Part shown: positions 8,346-15,577 of the stretch, one piece after another
How the letters are laid out: every line of letters starts with the position of its first letter
Numbering within the stretch: position 1 is the stretch's first letter
IMG/VR virus record: IMGVR_UViG_3300034279_002133
Coordinates: 1 to 53,841 of that record
Reading direction: 5' to 3' (one strand)
DNA from: a virus
DNA length: 53,841 nucleotides
The notes under the pieces: model-generated
Told to the model about the DNA's origin: nothing
What the model saw: the letters and a program-made list of their open reading frames with translations, nothing else
The model's database searches: none
Position numbers and translations under genes: made by a program

Positions 8346-8909
8346 TTAGTCAAGGTAAAAATCCAGATAGTCAAGGATCGTTTCCTTGGCTTCCGATGCT
8401 TTTACCCGAACAGGAGTAAAACTTTTGCCGTACTCAGTTGAAAACGAATTAAGATACTCCTCAAGGTGCCCATCCAAACGTAAAGCGTCTTCTTCAGATT
8501 CATATCTGCCTTGGGGATCATATGGGAAATCTCTACTTAATAGGAAATTTAAATGCACCACACCGTCATTAGTAGAGTGGTTTACAAACCCCTTGGCCGC
8601 CTCATCGACGTAACTGGATATCACACCGTGGTAATAGGTGGCATAAAACCCGGCAAGCAATACCGGGGAGTCAGTGACAATGTATCTCACGGTGCCATAC
8701 AGGAAAGACTCATAATGGGATTGTTTACCTAGTAGGTACAATTGGTCGTACTTCCCGATTTTTCTCTTTGTGTAAGCCCAGTGTTTGACATATTCGCGAA
8801 CAAGTTCTGCGCTTTCGCCTTGTTTCTTGAGTTCGCTGTAGATGTCGGGCGCAGCAGTGGATTTACCCGTACCTGGGCCACCAAATAGGTTGATTACGGT
8901 AGTTTGCAT
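8346..8909 (-). CDS. P-loop nucleotide kinase / AAA-type ATPase
   Basis: From the ATG at 8909 the protein begins MQTTVINLFGGPGTGKST; the Walker A motif is residues 10-18. It continues with AELVREYVKHWAY and IVTDSPVLLAGFY (Walker B-like), a pattern seen in NadR-type nicotinamide riboside kinases and related phage kinases (AAA_28). An upstream in-frame TTG at 8939 would add ten residues but sits almost at the predicted transcription start. First gene of the kinase-HNH-topoisomerase-methylase operon. The substrate cannot be deduced; nucleoside or nicotinamide riboside phosphorylation would both fit. Confidence 0.78.
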   Translation of the reverse strand: MQTTVINLFGGPGTGKSTAAPDIYSELKKQGESAELVREYVKHWAYTKRKIGKYDQLYLLGKQSHYESFLYGTVRYIVTDSPVLLAGFYATYYHGVISSYVDEAAKGFVNHSTNDGVVHLNFLLSRDFPYDPQGRYESEEDALRLDGHLEEYLNSFSTEYGKSFTPVRVKASEAKETILDYLDFYLD

Positions 8910-8947
8910 GGCGAATGTGGTTTGTGAAGATGGTGTCAATCATGGGT

Positions 8948-8975
8948 ATTGTATCGTTTGGCGCCCCAAAGTCAA
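8948..8975 (-). promoter_or_regulatory. Sigma70 promoter of the kinase-topoisomerase-methylase operon
   Basis: Minus-strand TTGACT, 16 bases, TACAAT. The -35 lies in a block (AAAGTCAATGG on the plus strand) also found at 14343 and 39256. Confidence 0.75.
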
Positions 8976-9006
8976 TGGCTATAGGTGTGGGTGTGGCTAG
9001 GGGGGG

Positions 9007-9204
9007 TTATTGTCGGCAGGCGCCTACTTCCCTCAAGCAATCAGGACATTGCCACCCGGTAATCTTACCATTTTCTAAAACTCCTATCAACCGCGAATGA
9101 AAAGCCCCTGGCTCGCATGTGTGAGGCAAAAGCATTTCGCTTGCGATGAGATTTGTGCAACAATGGGGGCATTGCTTGCAGTGTAGAATAGTGGGATATG
9201 GCAT
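9007..9204 (-). CDS. Small zinc-ribbon protein
   Basis: 65 residues with CKQCPHCC near the N-terminus, HTC in the middle and CPDCLREVGAC at the end, probably binding one zinc. Small phage zinc ribbons of this kind are common and usually uncharacterised. It lies alone between the metallophosphoesterase and the kinase promoter. Upstream (about 9180-9260) are two short direct repeats, GTGTAGAATAGTGGG twice and GGGGCTAGTAC twice. Confidence 0.7.
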   Translation of the reverse strand: MPYPTILHCKQCPHCCTNLIASEMLLPHTCEPGAFHSRLIGVLENGKITGWQCPDCLREVGACRQ

Positions 9205-9277
9205 TAGGGTTATTAGTGTAGAATAGTGGGGGGCTAGTACGGGGCTAGTACGGGCTATTTAGACCAACCCCTCAGCA

Positions 9278-9913
9278 TCAAACATCGATGTCAACGTATT
9301 CTAATTCACCTAGGCTAATAATCTCGACGCCGTTGTAAATTTTACGCGAAGATAGATGCCAATGGCCATGGATCCATAGGTCCGGCTTATGGATTTCAAG
9401 CATATTGTCGAAACACCTTCGGGTTACAGACGGGATATCATACTTATGTATTCCTTTTTCATGGCAAATACTGGTTATGACCGAATCCGGGCACTCATGG
9501 GTGACGACGATTTTCGGTTTTATCAACTCATAAGCATCCATTATATTGGACAATTCACCATAGGACAACTCCTCATCGTGCCACCAGTCGTAGTTTTCGG
9601 TCCGCCTATCCCTGTCAATGGAAAAAGCCCCGCCAACACAAAAGATATCGTCGCGGCCAAAGGCAGACCCACCGTCTTTGATCCAGAATGGATGTCTCTT
9701 GCAAGCTCCGGGACTATCGTGGTTTCCACGAATGAAGAAGTGCTCCCCCTTGGCCATGTGGTCGTAGGGCGGGTTGCTATGGGGCTTTTCGGTTCCGGGG
9801 TTAATGAAGCCAACTCCAAAGTCCCCAACTTGCAAGGAACGGTCGCACCCTTTAATGATGTCCTGAAATTTACTCCATTTCGCGTGGACATCTCCAATGA
9901 ATCTAATTTGCAT
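9278..9913 (-). CDS. Calcineurin-like metallophosphoesterase
   Basis: 211 residues with the whole two-metal signature: GDVH (7-10), LQVGDFG, FIRGNHDSPG, VVTHEC and IHGHWH. The family hydrolyses phosphoesters: protein phosphatases, Ap4A or cyclic nucleotide phosphodiesterases, or nucleases such as SbcD. The length suits a stand-alone phage phosphatase rather than SbcD. It overlaps the start region of the preceding 73-residue protein by 11 bases. The substrate cannot be told; dephosphorylation of host proteins or of DNA/RNA ends would both suit a phage. Confidence 0.88.
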   Translation of the reverse strand: MQIRFIGDVHAKWSKFQDIIKGCDRSLQVGDFGVGFINPGTEKPHSNPPYDHMAKGEHFFIRGNHDSPGACKRHPFWIKDGGSAFGRDDIFCVGGAFSIDRDRRTENYDWWHDEELSYGELSNIMDAYELIKPKIVVTHECPDSVITSICHEKGIHKYDIPSVTRRCFDNMLEIHKPDLWIHGHWHLSSRKIYNGVEIISLGELEYVDIDV

Positions 9914-10124
9914 TTTGTTTTTTGGCGATTTTGTTAAATTGCTTCACGATAGACTCAGCTTGTGCGGGGCTGTCTACTTCAAGGAGAACAATGGAGATAC
10001 CCGCGAATAGGGACCTGACTACCCTTGAACCCTGGGTAGTATAGGTTGCTGTGCCAACTTTTAGGGTATTACGTAGAATGAAGCTAATTAGGGGGATTTG
10101 TGGAATTACCATTTTCTCCATCAC
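9903..10124 (-). CDS. Small hypothetical protein
   Basis: 73 residues, overlapping the DUF1517 gene by 4 bases upstream and the phosphoesterase by 11 downstream, which supports translation. It has a hydrophobic stretch (SLFAGISIVLLEV) and a C-terminal basic helix (VKQFNKIAKKQ). No family recognised. Confidence 0.6.
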   Translation of the reverse strand: MMEKMVIPQIPLISFILRNTLKVGTATYTTQGSRVVRSLFAGISIVLLEVDSPAQAESIVKQFNKIAKKQNAN

Positions 10125-11185
10125 AAAATATTCAAATCGGGGTACAAACTCAAAAGCTCCTCCTTCGAAAGAACATCATACTCATCTTCCGGTTGCCAGA
10201 TAATCTCAAGGGCGACTAGGTCATCAGGTGTAATGGAGCCCAGAGCCACCAGATTTGATTTTAGGTTCTCATGTGAATCGGATGGCCTTAGGTTAAGATT
10301 CTCATTTGTAGCCGCCAGGACACTCACAAGGATGTATTCGTTGTCTTGGGTTTTTTCGTGAGCCTTTTCCTTACTCTTTGAGAGACGACCGTCAACGTTC
10401 GTCAAAGTTTCTTCCGACGCTCGGGAACGCTCTTCCATGGAGAACTGGTTAAAGAGATCTTCCGCATTGTCAATGGACTCCCTGTTCTTATCACTCCAAG
10501 CGTAGATTACCTTATCAGGGTGCCGGAGAAGCGTAAGGGTCGTTTCTTGCAGGATCTTGGCAAGACCGTATGAACTGTCGGTATCTCCTTGTTCGGCCAT
10601 CCGAATTAGGTCAGATTGAATGTCTTTGGCTGACGCGAGTAGGGCTACCCGTTGACGCACTACTGTGAGTTTCTTATACTTTTCTTTTTGGGTGCTTAAC
10701 CACGGGCCTACAAAGTCTTCCCACCCTCCGCACAAAAGAATGACCGCAATAATTACCACACCCATTGAAGCAAGCAGAGTCAAAAGAACCACCGGATTGG
10801 CAGGTTGTTGGCTAACTGTGGTTACTTGTGAGGGCGAGGGGTATGGGATAGCCGGTGCGAGATTTGGAGTCAAGTCAGGCATGACGATGATGTTAGTGCT
10901 TGAACGACTTGGAGGGTTGTAAGAAGGTCTAGGGGCAGGCAAGGGAGTGTATGTTCTCGGTGCTGAGTAACTATGGCTGGGACTACGACGGCTGTAGCTC
11001 GGGGTGCTAGGACGACTATAGCTCGGCCTACTATAGCTCGGGGAACTAGAGCGGCTGCGAAAGCTACTACCGCCGATGCGACCGGCAGATGCAGCAAAAG
11101 CGGGTGTTGCTGTTAGTAGCATCGCAATCGTGAGCGTCAGAATTATTGTCTTGAGTGATTTGGTGTTCATGGGTTTCATTTTCAT
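10121..11185 (-). CDS. DUF1517-family membrane protein (cyanobacterial type)
   Basis: 354 residues. Residues 1-31 are a signal peptide or first membrane segment ending LLTATPAFAASA. GRIGGSSFRSRSSSPSYSRP starts a Ser/Pro/Tyr low-complexity region, and a strong TM segment (VVLLTLLASMGVVIIAVILL) lies near 130-152. The C-terminal domain (LTVVRQRVALLASAKDIQSD, GLAKILQETTLTLLRHP) is the conserved part of DUF1517, known to me from cyanobacteria and plastid-bearing eukaryotes as a thylakoid or envelope membrane protein of unclear function. In this setting it is probably a host-derived accessory gene acting in host membranes. Its 5' leader has two adjacent hairpins. Confidence 0.85.
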   Translation of the reverse strand: MKMKPMNTKSLKTIILTLTIAMLLTATPAFAASAGRIGGSSFRSRSSSPSYSRPSYSRPSTPSYSRRSPSHSYSAPRTYTPLPAPRPSYNPPSRSSTNIIVMPDLTPNLAPAIPYPSPSQVTTVSQQPANPVVLLTLLASMGVVIIAVILLCGGWEDFVGPWLSTQKEKYKKLTVVRQRVALLASAKDIQSDLIRMAEQGDTDSSYGLAKILQETTLTLLRHPDKVIYAWSDKNRESIDNAEDLFNQFSMEERSRASEETLTNVDGRLSKSKEKAHEKTQDNEYILVSVLAATNENLNLRPSDSHENLKSNLVALGSITPDDLVALEIIWQPEDEYDVLSKEELLSLYPDLNIL

Positions 11186-11201
11186 GTACTAATGGTAACA
11201 G

Positions 11202-11240
11202 TTCTGCAACGCAGAAACAAGGGGAGAAGCCGAAGGCTTC
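11202..11240 (-). promoter_or_regulatory. Two adjacent hairpins before the DUF1517 gene
   Basis: Plus-strand TTCTGC-AAC-GCAGAA (11202-11216) and GAAGCC-GAA-GGCTTC (11226-11240). They lie between two membrane-protein genes. With no good U tract they look more like a leader structure or processing site than a terminator. Confidence 0.5.
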
Positions 11241-11279
11241 CGTTCGGTTAACCGTCCTTGGGTTCAATCAATCACAGCC

Positions 11280-11897
11280 TTAATCACTACCACAATCAAA
11301 GCCGCCAAAGTCGTGACCACCGCAATCATGACCTCCGTAGTCATGGCTGCTCCCATAGTCATGGCACCCGGGGTCATAACTGCTGTGGCTACTATAACTA
11401 ATGAAAGTATCATCGTCTACGTCTCTTGAGTAACGTTCAGTTGTAGCCCCTCTTCTTGTTTGTGATTTATTCCCTAACTCGGATCTCGGGCCACCTGCTT
11501 GGTGTTTAGATATGAAATTGACAGCGGCTTCTTCGCCGAACGACGTACGAATGCGACTAAGGAGTATAGGGTCTATAGGACCTTTGAAACCTTGGTTCGG
11601 GGCCAGGGATTCGAGGTTTTCCACTGGTTTGAGTAATTTTGGGTTAAGGGTGCGCTTAGCGGCGTCTTCCCCAAGTGAATCTCGAATGCGGGCAAAAACA
11701 ATAGGGTCAATAGCGCCGGTAAGGCTTCCGGTAAGCCCCTGTTGTTTCAGGTAGTCTTGATACAGGGCTAGGGATTCAGGATTTTTGATAGTATCCTCTT
11801 TGCGTTTGACTTTGGGGGCTTTTTGAGTTAAGCTCATGCTTGCGGTTAATGCCGTAGTGATTAGGAGAATGGCTATGACTGGTAAAAGAAAGGTCAT
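11280..11897 (-). CDS. Membrane-anchored protein with duplicated motif and His/Asp/Gly tail
   Basis: About 205 residues from the ATG at 11897 (MTFLLPVIAILLITTALTAS, one N-terminal TM). A ~27-residue motif occurs twice: GAIDPIVFARIRDSLGEDAA and GPIDPILLSRIRTSFGEEAA. The C-terminus is a repeat of His, Asp, Tyr, Cys and Gly (HDYGGHDCGGHDFGG), likely to bind metal or be flexible. Directly upstream of the DUF1517 gene and also membrane-bound, so the two may form one module. A longer frame upstream runs through a repeat element and is not the real start. Confidence 0.7.
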   Translation of the reverse strand: MTFLLPVIAILLITTALTASMSLTQKAPKVKRKEDTIKNPESLALYQDYLKQQGLTGSLTGAIDPIVFARIRDSLGEDAAKRTLNPKLLKPVENLESLAPNQGFKGPIDPILLSRIRTSFGEEAAVNFISKHQAGGPRSELGNKSQTRRGATTERYSRDVDDDTFISYSSHSSYDPGCHDYGSSHDYGGHDCGGHDFGGFDCGSD

Positions 11898-11924
11898 TTG
11901 TGGGTTGGTTGTAGGGGGTAGTGT

Positions 11925-11994
11925 GGGCCGGGTATCGCCTGCGGCGCCCGTCCCTGGTCGGGGGCTTACGCCCCCTCCCGAAATTTTGGGTTTT
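11925..11994. repeat. GC-rich double-hairpin repeat, copy E1
   Basis: Contains GGGGGC-TTAC-GCCCCC-type dyads flanked by CCTGCGGCGCCCG and CCCGAAATTTTGGG. Near-copies lie at 17891-17959 and, inverted, at 51109-51173. Here it fills the gap just after the stop at 11999. Confidence 0.8.
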
Positions 11995-11998
11995 GCTA

Positions 11999-12349
11999 TT
12001 AGCAACTTGCCCACTCCAACAACCGATCAACAACATCCCTGGGGGTGTGGCCATCCCACTCTTTGCCGTTTTCAAGGATGACGGCACCAGCATCCACTGC
12101 ACGGCACCACAACTCTATGGGCAAGTGATAGGTTATTTGTATTGGTACTCCTTCACGCCCCAAGTCCATCCCTGCAATAAACCAGTTTGGGTCCCCGAAT
12201 GGAATCTCCCCGTCGTGATGCCTCAGGCTGATCCAACTTTTTTTGGGATTGGAACGCATTAGTGCCAAAAACAAAGCGTGCCGGTGCTCGTAGAGTTCGG
12301 CAAAAGTATGGTAGCCATCTGATTGGAGTTGGGTGCTTTCGTGTGTCAT
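11999..12349 (-). CDS. Phage protein of the WDGHT type
   Basis: 116 residues. The C-terminal half (IQITYHLPIELWCRAVDAG, KEWDGHTPRDVVDRLLEWA) matches a small protein family I recall from many phages and prophages, of unknown function. FGDPNWFIAGMDLGREGVP precedes it. The stop is followed at once by repeat E1. Confidence 0.75.
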   Translation of the reverse strand: MTHESTQLQSDGYHTFAELYEHRHALFLALMRSNPKKSWISLRHHDGEIPFGDPNWFIAGMDLGREGVPIQITYHLPIELWCRAVDAGAVILENGKEWDGHTPRDVVDRLLEWASC

Positions 12350-12369
12350 GGTACTGCTGTGGTTTAAAT

Positions 12370-12693
12370 TTAAAGGAGGTTCCCCCTAAGGTATGCGATT
12401 GGTAGGGTAACTAAGCGATTTTGTAACTTCCCAAGGACAGAACATTCCCTAGTTACAATTGCTTCTATTGCCACCCAGTTGTTGCATTCGATGGTCCACC
12501 CATTCATACCCTCAATCGGTACTGAAACCTTGAAAAACCATTCGGTCATGAACGGTGTGATGTCCGAGGGTTCAGCAGCATCCGCAGTGATTACGGCTAC
12601 CTGACGCCCAGTTTCGTTGTCATACGCGACTATACGGGCTTTGTAGGGGGTGTTTAAAACAAGTTTTGCTGTTACCTTGCAGTTCTTAACCAT
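12370..12693 (-). CDS. Hypothetical protein
   Basis: 107 residues, mixed alpha/beta composition, no motif recognised. It overlaps the gene upstream by 8 bases. Beta-rich sections (VAVITADAAEPSDITPFM, GWTIECNNWVAIEAIV) suggest a small globular domain. Confidence 0.6.
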   Translation of the reverse strand: MVKNCKVTAKLVLNTPYKARIVAYDNETGRQVAVITADAAEPSDITPFMTEWFFKVSVPIEGMNGWTIECNNWVAIEAIVTRECSVLGKLQNRLVTLPIAYLRGNLL

Positions 12694-13375
12694 TGGTTAA
12701 CCCCTTGGCGTCGTCATACAAAGCGATGCCCCACCTTAGCGCCCAGCAGCACCGTAGGAATGAGGGGGTATACTCCGCGCAGTCGTATTCATAAAAGTCC
12801 TGGAATGGGTATGATCTGCTGGTAACTACGCATCGCGTGTGACTACCTTCCACGGCAAACATATAGGCAGCCTTTTGAGCGGCATATTCATTGTCGTCTG
12901 CATAATATAGAATTTCCTCTTCGACTCGTTCCCAGGTGTCTGCTATTAACTTTTCTTTTATGGATTCCCCCAAGCTATTGTTATGCCACCGTTGGTACTC
13001 GGCCCAGTTGTCAAAATCGGTTTTGATATTTTCCTTAAAGATTCTGGGACTAAATTTAGAAACGCCACTTTGCTTATCGAAGGCTTGGAGCTTTTCTGCC
13101 CAATACCGGTAGTCAATCCGATATCTATCGCAACCACCTCTAAAAAACTCAAACATATCCGTTATGCGGCTAAACACATACGTGCCCATATCCCCGGTGT
13201 AACACAGGCTGCCTGGCCATGTGATGATGTCGAAATACTGGTTGTTAGTGTCAGGGCACTTAAAGCGTAGGTGACGGTGGGTGCCTTCGTCTTTGATTAT
13301 GGTTATTTGGTGGTTAGCAACTTGCTTTTTGAATAGCTCAAGTTCCACCTTGTGGTCTTCAGATAGTTGGGGCAT
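12686..13375 (-). CDS. Conserved phage/plasmid protein (GDMGTYVFSR family)
   Basis: About 229 residues from the ATG at 13375 (MPQLSEDHKVELELFKKQ); the preceding 24 codons read through promoter sequence. The central LRFKCPDTNNQYFDIITWPG and LCYTGDMGTYVFSRITDMFE followed by FFRGG is a block I recall in many phages and plasmids of unknown function. The C-terminal YTPSFLRCCWALRWGIALYD is also typical of that family. Possibly an early host-interaction protein; no catalytic motif can be named. Confidence 0.78.
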   Translation of the reverse strand: MPQLSEDHKVELELFKKQVANHQITIIKDEGTHRHLRFKCPDTNNQYFDIITWPGSLCYTGDMGTYVFSRITDMFEFFRGGCDRYRIDYRYWAEKLQAFDKQSGVSKFSPRIFKENIKTDFDNWAEYQRWHNNSLGESIKEKLIADTWERVEEEILYYADDNEYAAQKAAYMFAVEGSHTRCVVTSRSYPFQDFYEYDCAEYTPSFLRCCWALRWGIALYDDAKGLTNG

Positions 13376-13417
13376 TTTGGTATGGGAGATGGCATTGTTG
13401 GCTGAGGAGTTGCCAAT

Positions 13418-13426
13418 GGTATAGCA
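13418..13426 (-). promoter_or_regulatory. Extended -10 promoter (TGC-TATACC)
   Basis: Minus-strand TGC followed by TATACC, 43 bases before the ATG at 13375. No good -35. It resembles the right-array promoters. Confidence 0.45.
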
Positions 13427-13457
13427 TGGTGTAGGATGGTATGGCAATTTACGGGTA

Positions 13458-14249
13458 CTAATCAGGAACCACCAGATCCCAACTCTCTGAGTCGAACCGG
13501 GGCTCGCGCCAATCTTTGATTATTCCATCGGGTCCAATGTTTAGAATGATGTAATCCCCAAACCCCTCATCCCCGTGGCAAAGATACGGGTCGGGAACGT
13601 AATAGTCCCTATACTTGAATAGTCTACGGAAGGTACTACGCAACCAATACTCCCCTTCGTCGCAAACTTTGTAATACACCCGTGCAGTCATCCCTTCAGG
13701 CCAATCCATGACTTTACCGTCGCTGAGTCGGATCGTAGGGGCCCATAAGTCTCCATTACGGAAAGGCATCAAAGTACCGTCAGTGTCCCTGTCGCCATTA
13801 ACATGGGCATCTTCCCAATACCTGACTTTGGCGGAAACTTCCAGGAATTCGGGCTTTTCTGGTACTGGTTGTTCCGGTACTGGTTGTTCCGGTACTGATG
13901 GTCCCGGCACTAGCCCTTCCGGTACTAGCTGTTCTCTTTTTGTAATTCTTTCACCCGATGCCCCCTTAGCCGCAACTAATACGTGGGGCCAGGTCCTCTT
14001 GGGGTTGGTATCAATAGCAATGTCCCCATGGTAGGGCAACCGCATCGTTTCCATCTGTGGTTCACCCAGGGGGATCACCTCAATGGTGTAACCTTCACCG
14101 TCGTTTGTAAATGAGTTGAATTTTGTTGCTTCTCCGGAATATAATGCTTCGGCCAAACAGTCGAGTAATGCAGCCAGAGACTGGCGGTCACCGACGATAT
14201 AAGCAGAATCATGCCAAGCGTCTTGGCCGTAAATGTGTAGTGTGTCCAT
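13458..14249 (-). CDS. Two-domain phage protein with Pro-rich linker
   Basis: 263 residues. The N-terminal domain (1-82) has LHIYGQDAWHDSAYIVGDRQ and SLAALLDCLAEALYSG, a motif of a small phage protein family. Residues ~107-130 are a linker of tandem VPEQP-like units. The C-terminal domain (KVRYWEDAHVNGD, GDLWAPTIRLSDGKVMDWPE, YYKVCDEGEYWL, GFGDYIILNIGPDGIIKDW) is a second conserved phage domain of unknown function that I recall standing alone elsewhere. The gene therefore looks like a fusion of two small phage proteins. Two promoters precede it. Confidence 0.75.
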   Translation of the reverse strand: MDTLHIYGQDAWHDSAYIVGDRQSLAALLDCLAEALYSGEATKFNSFTNDGEGYTIEVIPLGEPQMETMRLPYHGDIAIDTNPKRTWPHVLVAAKGASGERITKREQLVPEGLVPGPSVPEQPVPEQPVPEKPEFLEVSAKVRYWEDAHVNGDRDTDGTLMPFRNGDLWAPTIRLSDGKVMDWPEGMTARVYYKVCDEGEYWLRSTFRRLFKYRDYYVPDPYLCHGDEGFGDYIILNIGPDGIIKDWREPRFDSESWDLVVPD

Positions 14250-14319
14250 GCTTGTTGGGTGTTTGTGGTGGGATTAGCTAATTAGAATCGGAATTATTCC
14301 GGTTGCAGTTACCGAAAGT

Positions 14320-14348
14320 ATTATAGGGGGAGATCCGGCCAAAGTCAA
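14320..14348 (-). promoter_or_regulatory. Sigma70 promoter (TTGACT-17-TATAAT)
   Basis: Minus strand, exact 17-base spacer. Drives the two-domain protein at 14249; a second TATAAT lies upstream at 14381-14386. Confidence 0.8.
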
Positions 14349-14380
14349 TGGCTTGACTGGCTTCTATGTTGTGCAGTGTA

Positions 14381-14386
14381 ATTATA
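14381..14386 (-). promoter_or_regulatory. Second -10 box, tandem promoter
   Basis: Minus-strand TATAAT preceded by hexamer repeats that give CCTGAC at the -35 distance and TTGACC farther upstream. No good -35 at the ideal distance. Confidence 0.45.
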
Positions 14387-14455
14387 GGGTCAGGGTCAGG
14401 GTCAGGGTCAGGGTCAGGGCCGAAGTCAAGGTCAAGGTCAAGGTCAAGGTCAAGA
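14387..14455. repeat. Two hexanucleotide arrays, (GGGTCA)n and (AGGTCA)n
   Basis: About five GGGTCA units followed by CCGAAG and about five AGGTCA/GTCAAG units. The second array runs into the stop codon of the upstream gene (14450). On the minus strand it spells TTGACC repeatedly, just above the tandem promoters. Confidence 0.9.
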
Positions 14456-14854
14456 AAGGAGTTTGTTTGAAATTTCTTGCCTGAGATTCAAGATGGGGGT
14501 TTGCATTTTGTACTCGATGGCTTTTGATAGCGCCCCTAGTAACCCATCTTTCAGTACAGCATCGATTGTAGTGGTTACCTGCTCGGAATTATCCTGAAGC
14601 CAAGTGGTGATCGCTTTTTCCATCATGGGCTGTACTTGTTCGGTTACAAGTTCTTGGAATAGGGATGGTTTCTTTTTATCGCGATCATAATAATAATTCG
14701 AAGAGGGAACAATTCGTTCTTCGAAAAATGACTTTTCAATGGTTCTTTCTAGGAGTTCTTTCAAGTCGTCTTCTGAGAGGAGTTCCCCCATTGATTCACG
14801 GATGCGTTCAAACATTCGCTGTTGAAAAGTGTCTGCTTTTGTGAGTTCTGTCAT
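14450..14854 (-). CDS. Helical hypothetical protein
   Basis: About 134 residues from the ATG at 14854 (MTELTKADTFQQRMFERIRE). Mostly charged helix: SEDDLKELLERTIEKSFFEE, VQPMMEKAITTWLQ. No known family. The stop codon lies inside the hexamer repeat. The stretch before the ATG repeats sequence found before the next gene upstream, showing local duplication. Confidence 0.6.
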   Translation of the reverse strand: MTELTKADTFQQRMFERIRESMGELLSEDDLKELLERTIEKSFFEERIVPSSNYYYDRDKKKPSLFQELVTEQVQPMMEKAITTWLQDNSEQVTTTIDAVLKDGLLGALSKAIEYKMQTPILNLRQEISNKLLS

Positions 14855-14888
14855 TGTGGGTTTTGAGGTGAAAAGGGTGGGGGTGTAG

Positions 14889-15182
14889 TTAGAAATCGGG
14901 ATCAAGTTCTGTTGCGATGTCCATGAGTTTACTTCGCGTGGTATGACGCTGGAGACTTTGTGCTATTTCTGTCAGATTAAATTCGCCGGTAGCGTCATCA
15001 TAAAAATCATTCGGTCTGGAATGCTCCCATAGGAGTTCCTGTTCTGTTAATACTCGGATAATAAACGCAACATCCTCACGGCATTCTTCACACGGCTTCA
15101 CGCAAGGGCCTGCAGACGCAGGGTATCGACGTTGGCATAGTGCATTTACCAGGTTTTGGGGGACAGGTGATAGATCAGTCAT
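14889..15182 (-). CDS. I-A-x-E-L family small protein
   Basis: 97 residues from the ATG at 15182: starts MTDLSPVPQNLVNALCQRR and ends LMDIATELDPDF. The N-terminal LSP(A/V)xQxxV and C-terminal (L)xxIAxELxx are shared by several proteins here (16007, 16251, 17847, 21175, 21825) and by small proteins I recall from cyanobacteria. It has two Cys pairs (CVKPCEECRED). Function unknown. Confidence 0.7.
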   Translation of the reverse strand: MTDLSPVPQNLVNALCQRRYPASAGPCVKPCEECREDVAFIIRVLTEQELLWEHSRPNDFYDDATGEFNLTEIAQSLQRHTTRSKLMDIATELDPDF

Positions 15183-15199
15183 TGTGGGTTTGGGGGTGT

Positions 15200-15237
15200 A
15201 GTCAGAGGTTGGAATCAAGTTCTGTTGCGATGGTCAA
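15200..15237 (-). pseudogene. Relic of an I-A-x-E-L gene 3' end
   Basis: The minus strand reads TIATELDSNL-stop, matching the C-terminus of the gene at 14889 (DIATELDPDF) at DNA and protein level, but no gene body is attached upstream. A trace of a duplicated then deleted paralogue. Confidence 0.6.
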
Positions 15238-15243
15238 GGTTCC

Positions 15244-15366
15244 CTATTTGAGGGAGGACGCAAAAAAGAAGCACGACGCAAGGAAGCACAGCACCACAGG
15301 GTAAGATTGCCCTCCCGCGCAAATCAGAATCACACCACAAAGGGCGTATAGCTGTTTGTCAGTCAT
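15244..15366 (-). CDS. 40-residue single-TM peptide
   Basis: Starts MTDKQLYALCGVILICAGG and is almost wholly hydrophobic to the end (VVLCFLASCFFFASSLK), so one membrane helix. Its ATG overlaps the stop region of the zinc-ribbon gene by 8 bases. Small membrane peptides recur in this zone (23426-23874). Confidence 0.6.
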   Translation of the reverse strand: MTDKQLYALCGVILICAGGQSYPVVLCFLASCFFFASSLK

Positions 15367-15577
15367 TTGATTCACCTGTTTCAACACGCAAATGGCGCAC
15401 AGTGGGGTATCTCTCGGTAAGTGCTGCGGTCGCGCCACAGTGGGTGCAACTATGCGGGTACTGCACAGGGTCAGTCAGCCATGCGACTTTACCACGGGGT
15501 TCCATGGTTCCGATCCCGCACTTGTCGCACAGGTATTCAACGCCGACGACTCGGATTGGAAAGTTTCTCTCAGCCAT
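15359..15577 (-). CDS. Zinc-ribbon protein
   Basis: 72 residues with YLCDKCGIGTMEP and HSCTHCGATAALTERYP: two CxxC pairs forming one zinc ribbon, as in small phage and bacterial zinc-binding proteins. The ATG overlaps the stop of the upstream gene by 8 bases within a repeated gene-junction sequence (GGGCCCCAATGGCTGA). Function unknown. Confidence 0.75.
   Translation of the reverse strand: MAERNFPIRVVGVEYLCDKCGIGTMEPRGKVAWLTDPVQYPHSCTHCGATAALTERYPTVRHLRVETGESND

Noticed and set aside
14387-14455. Resemblance of (GGGTCA)n to telomeric repeats
   Set aside because: Only two short arrays upstream of promoters, in a phage-like context; a chance likeness.
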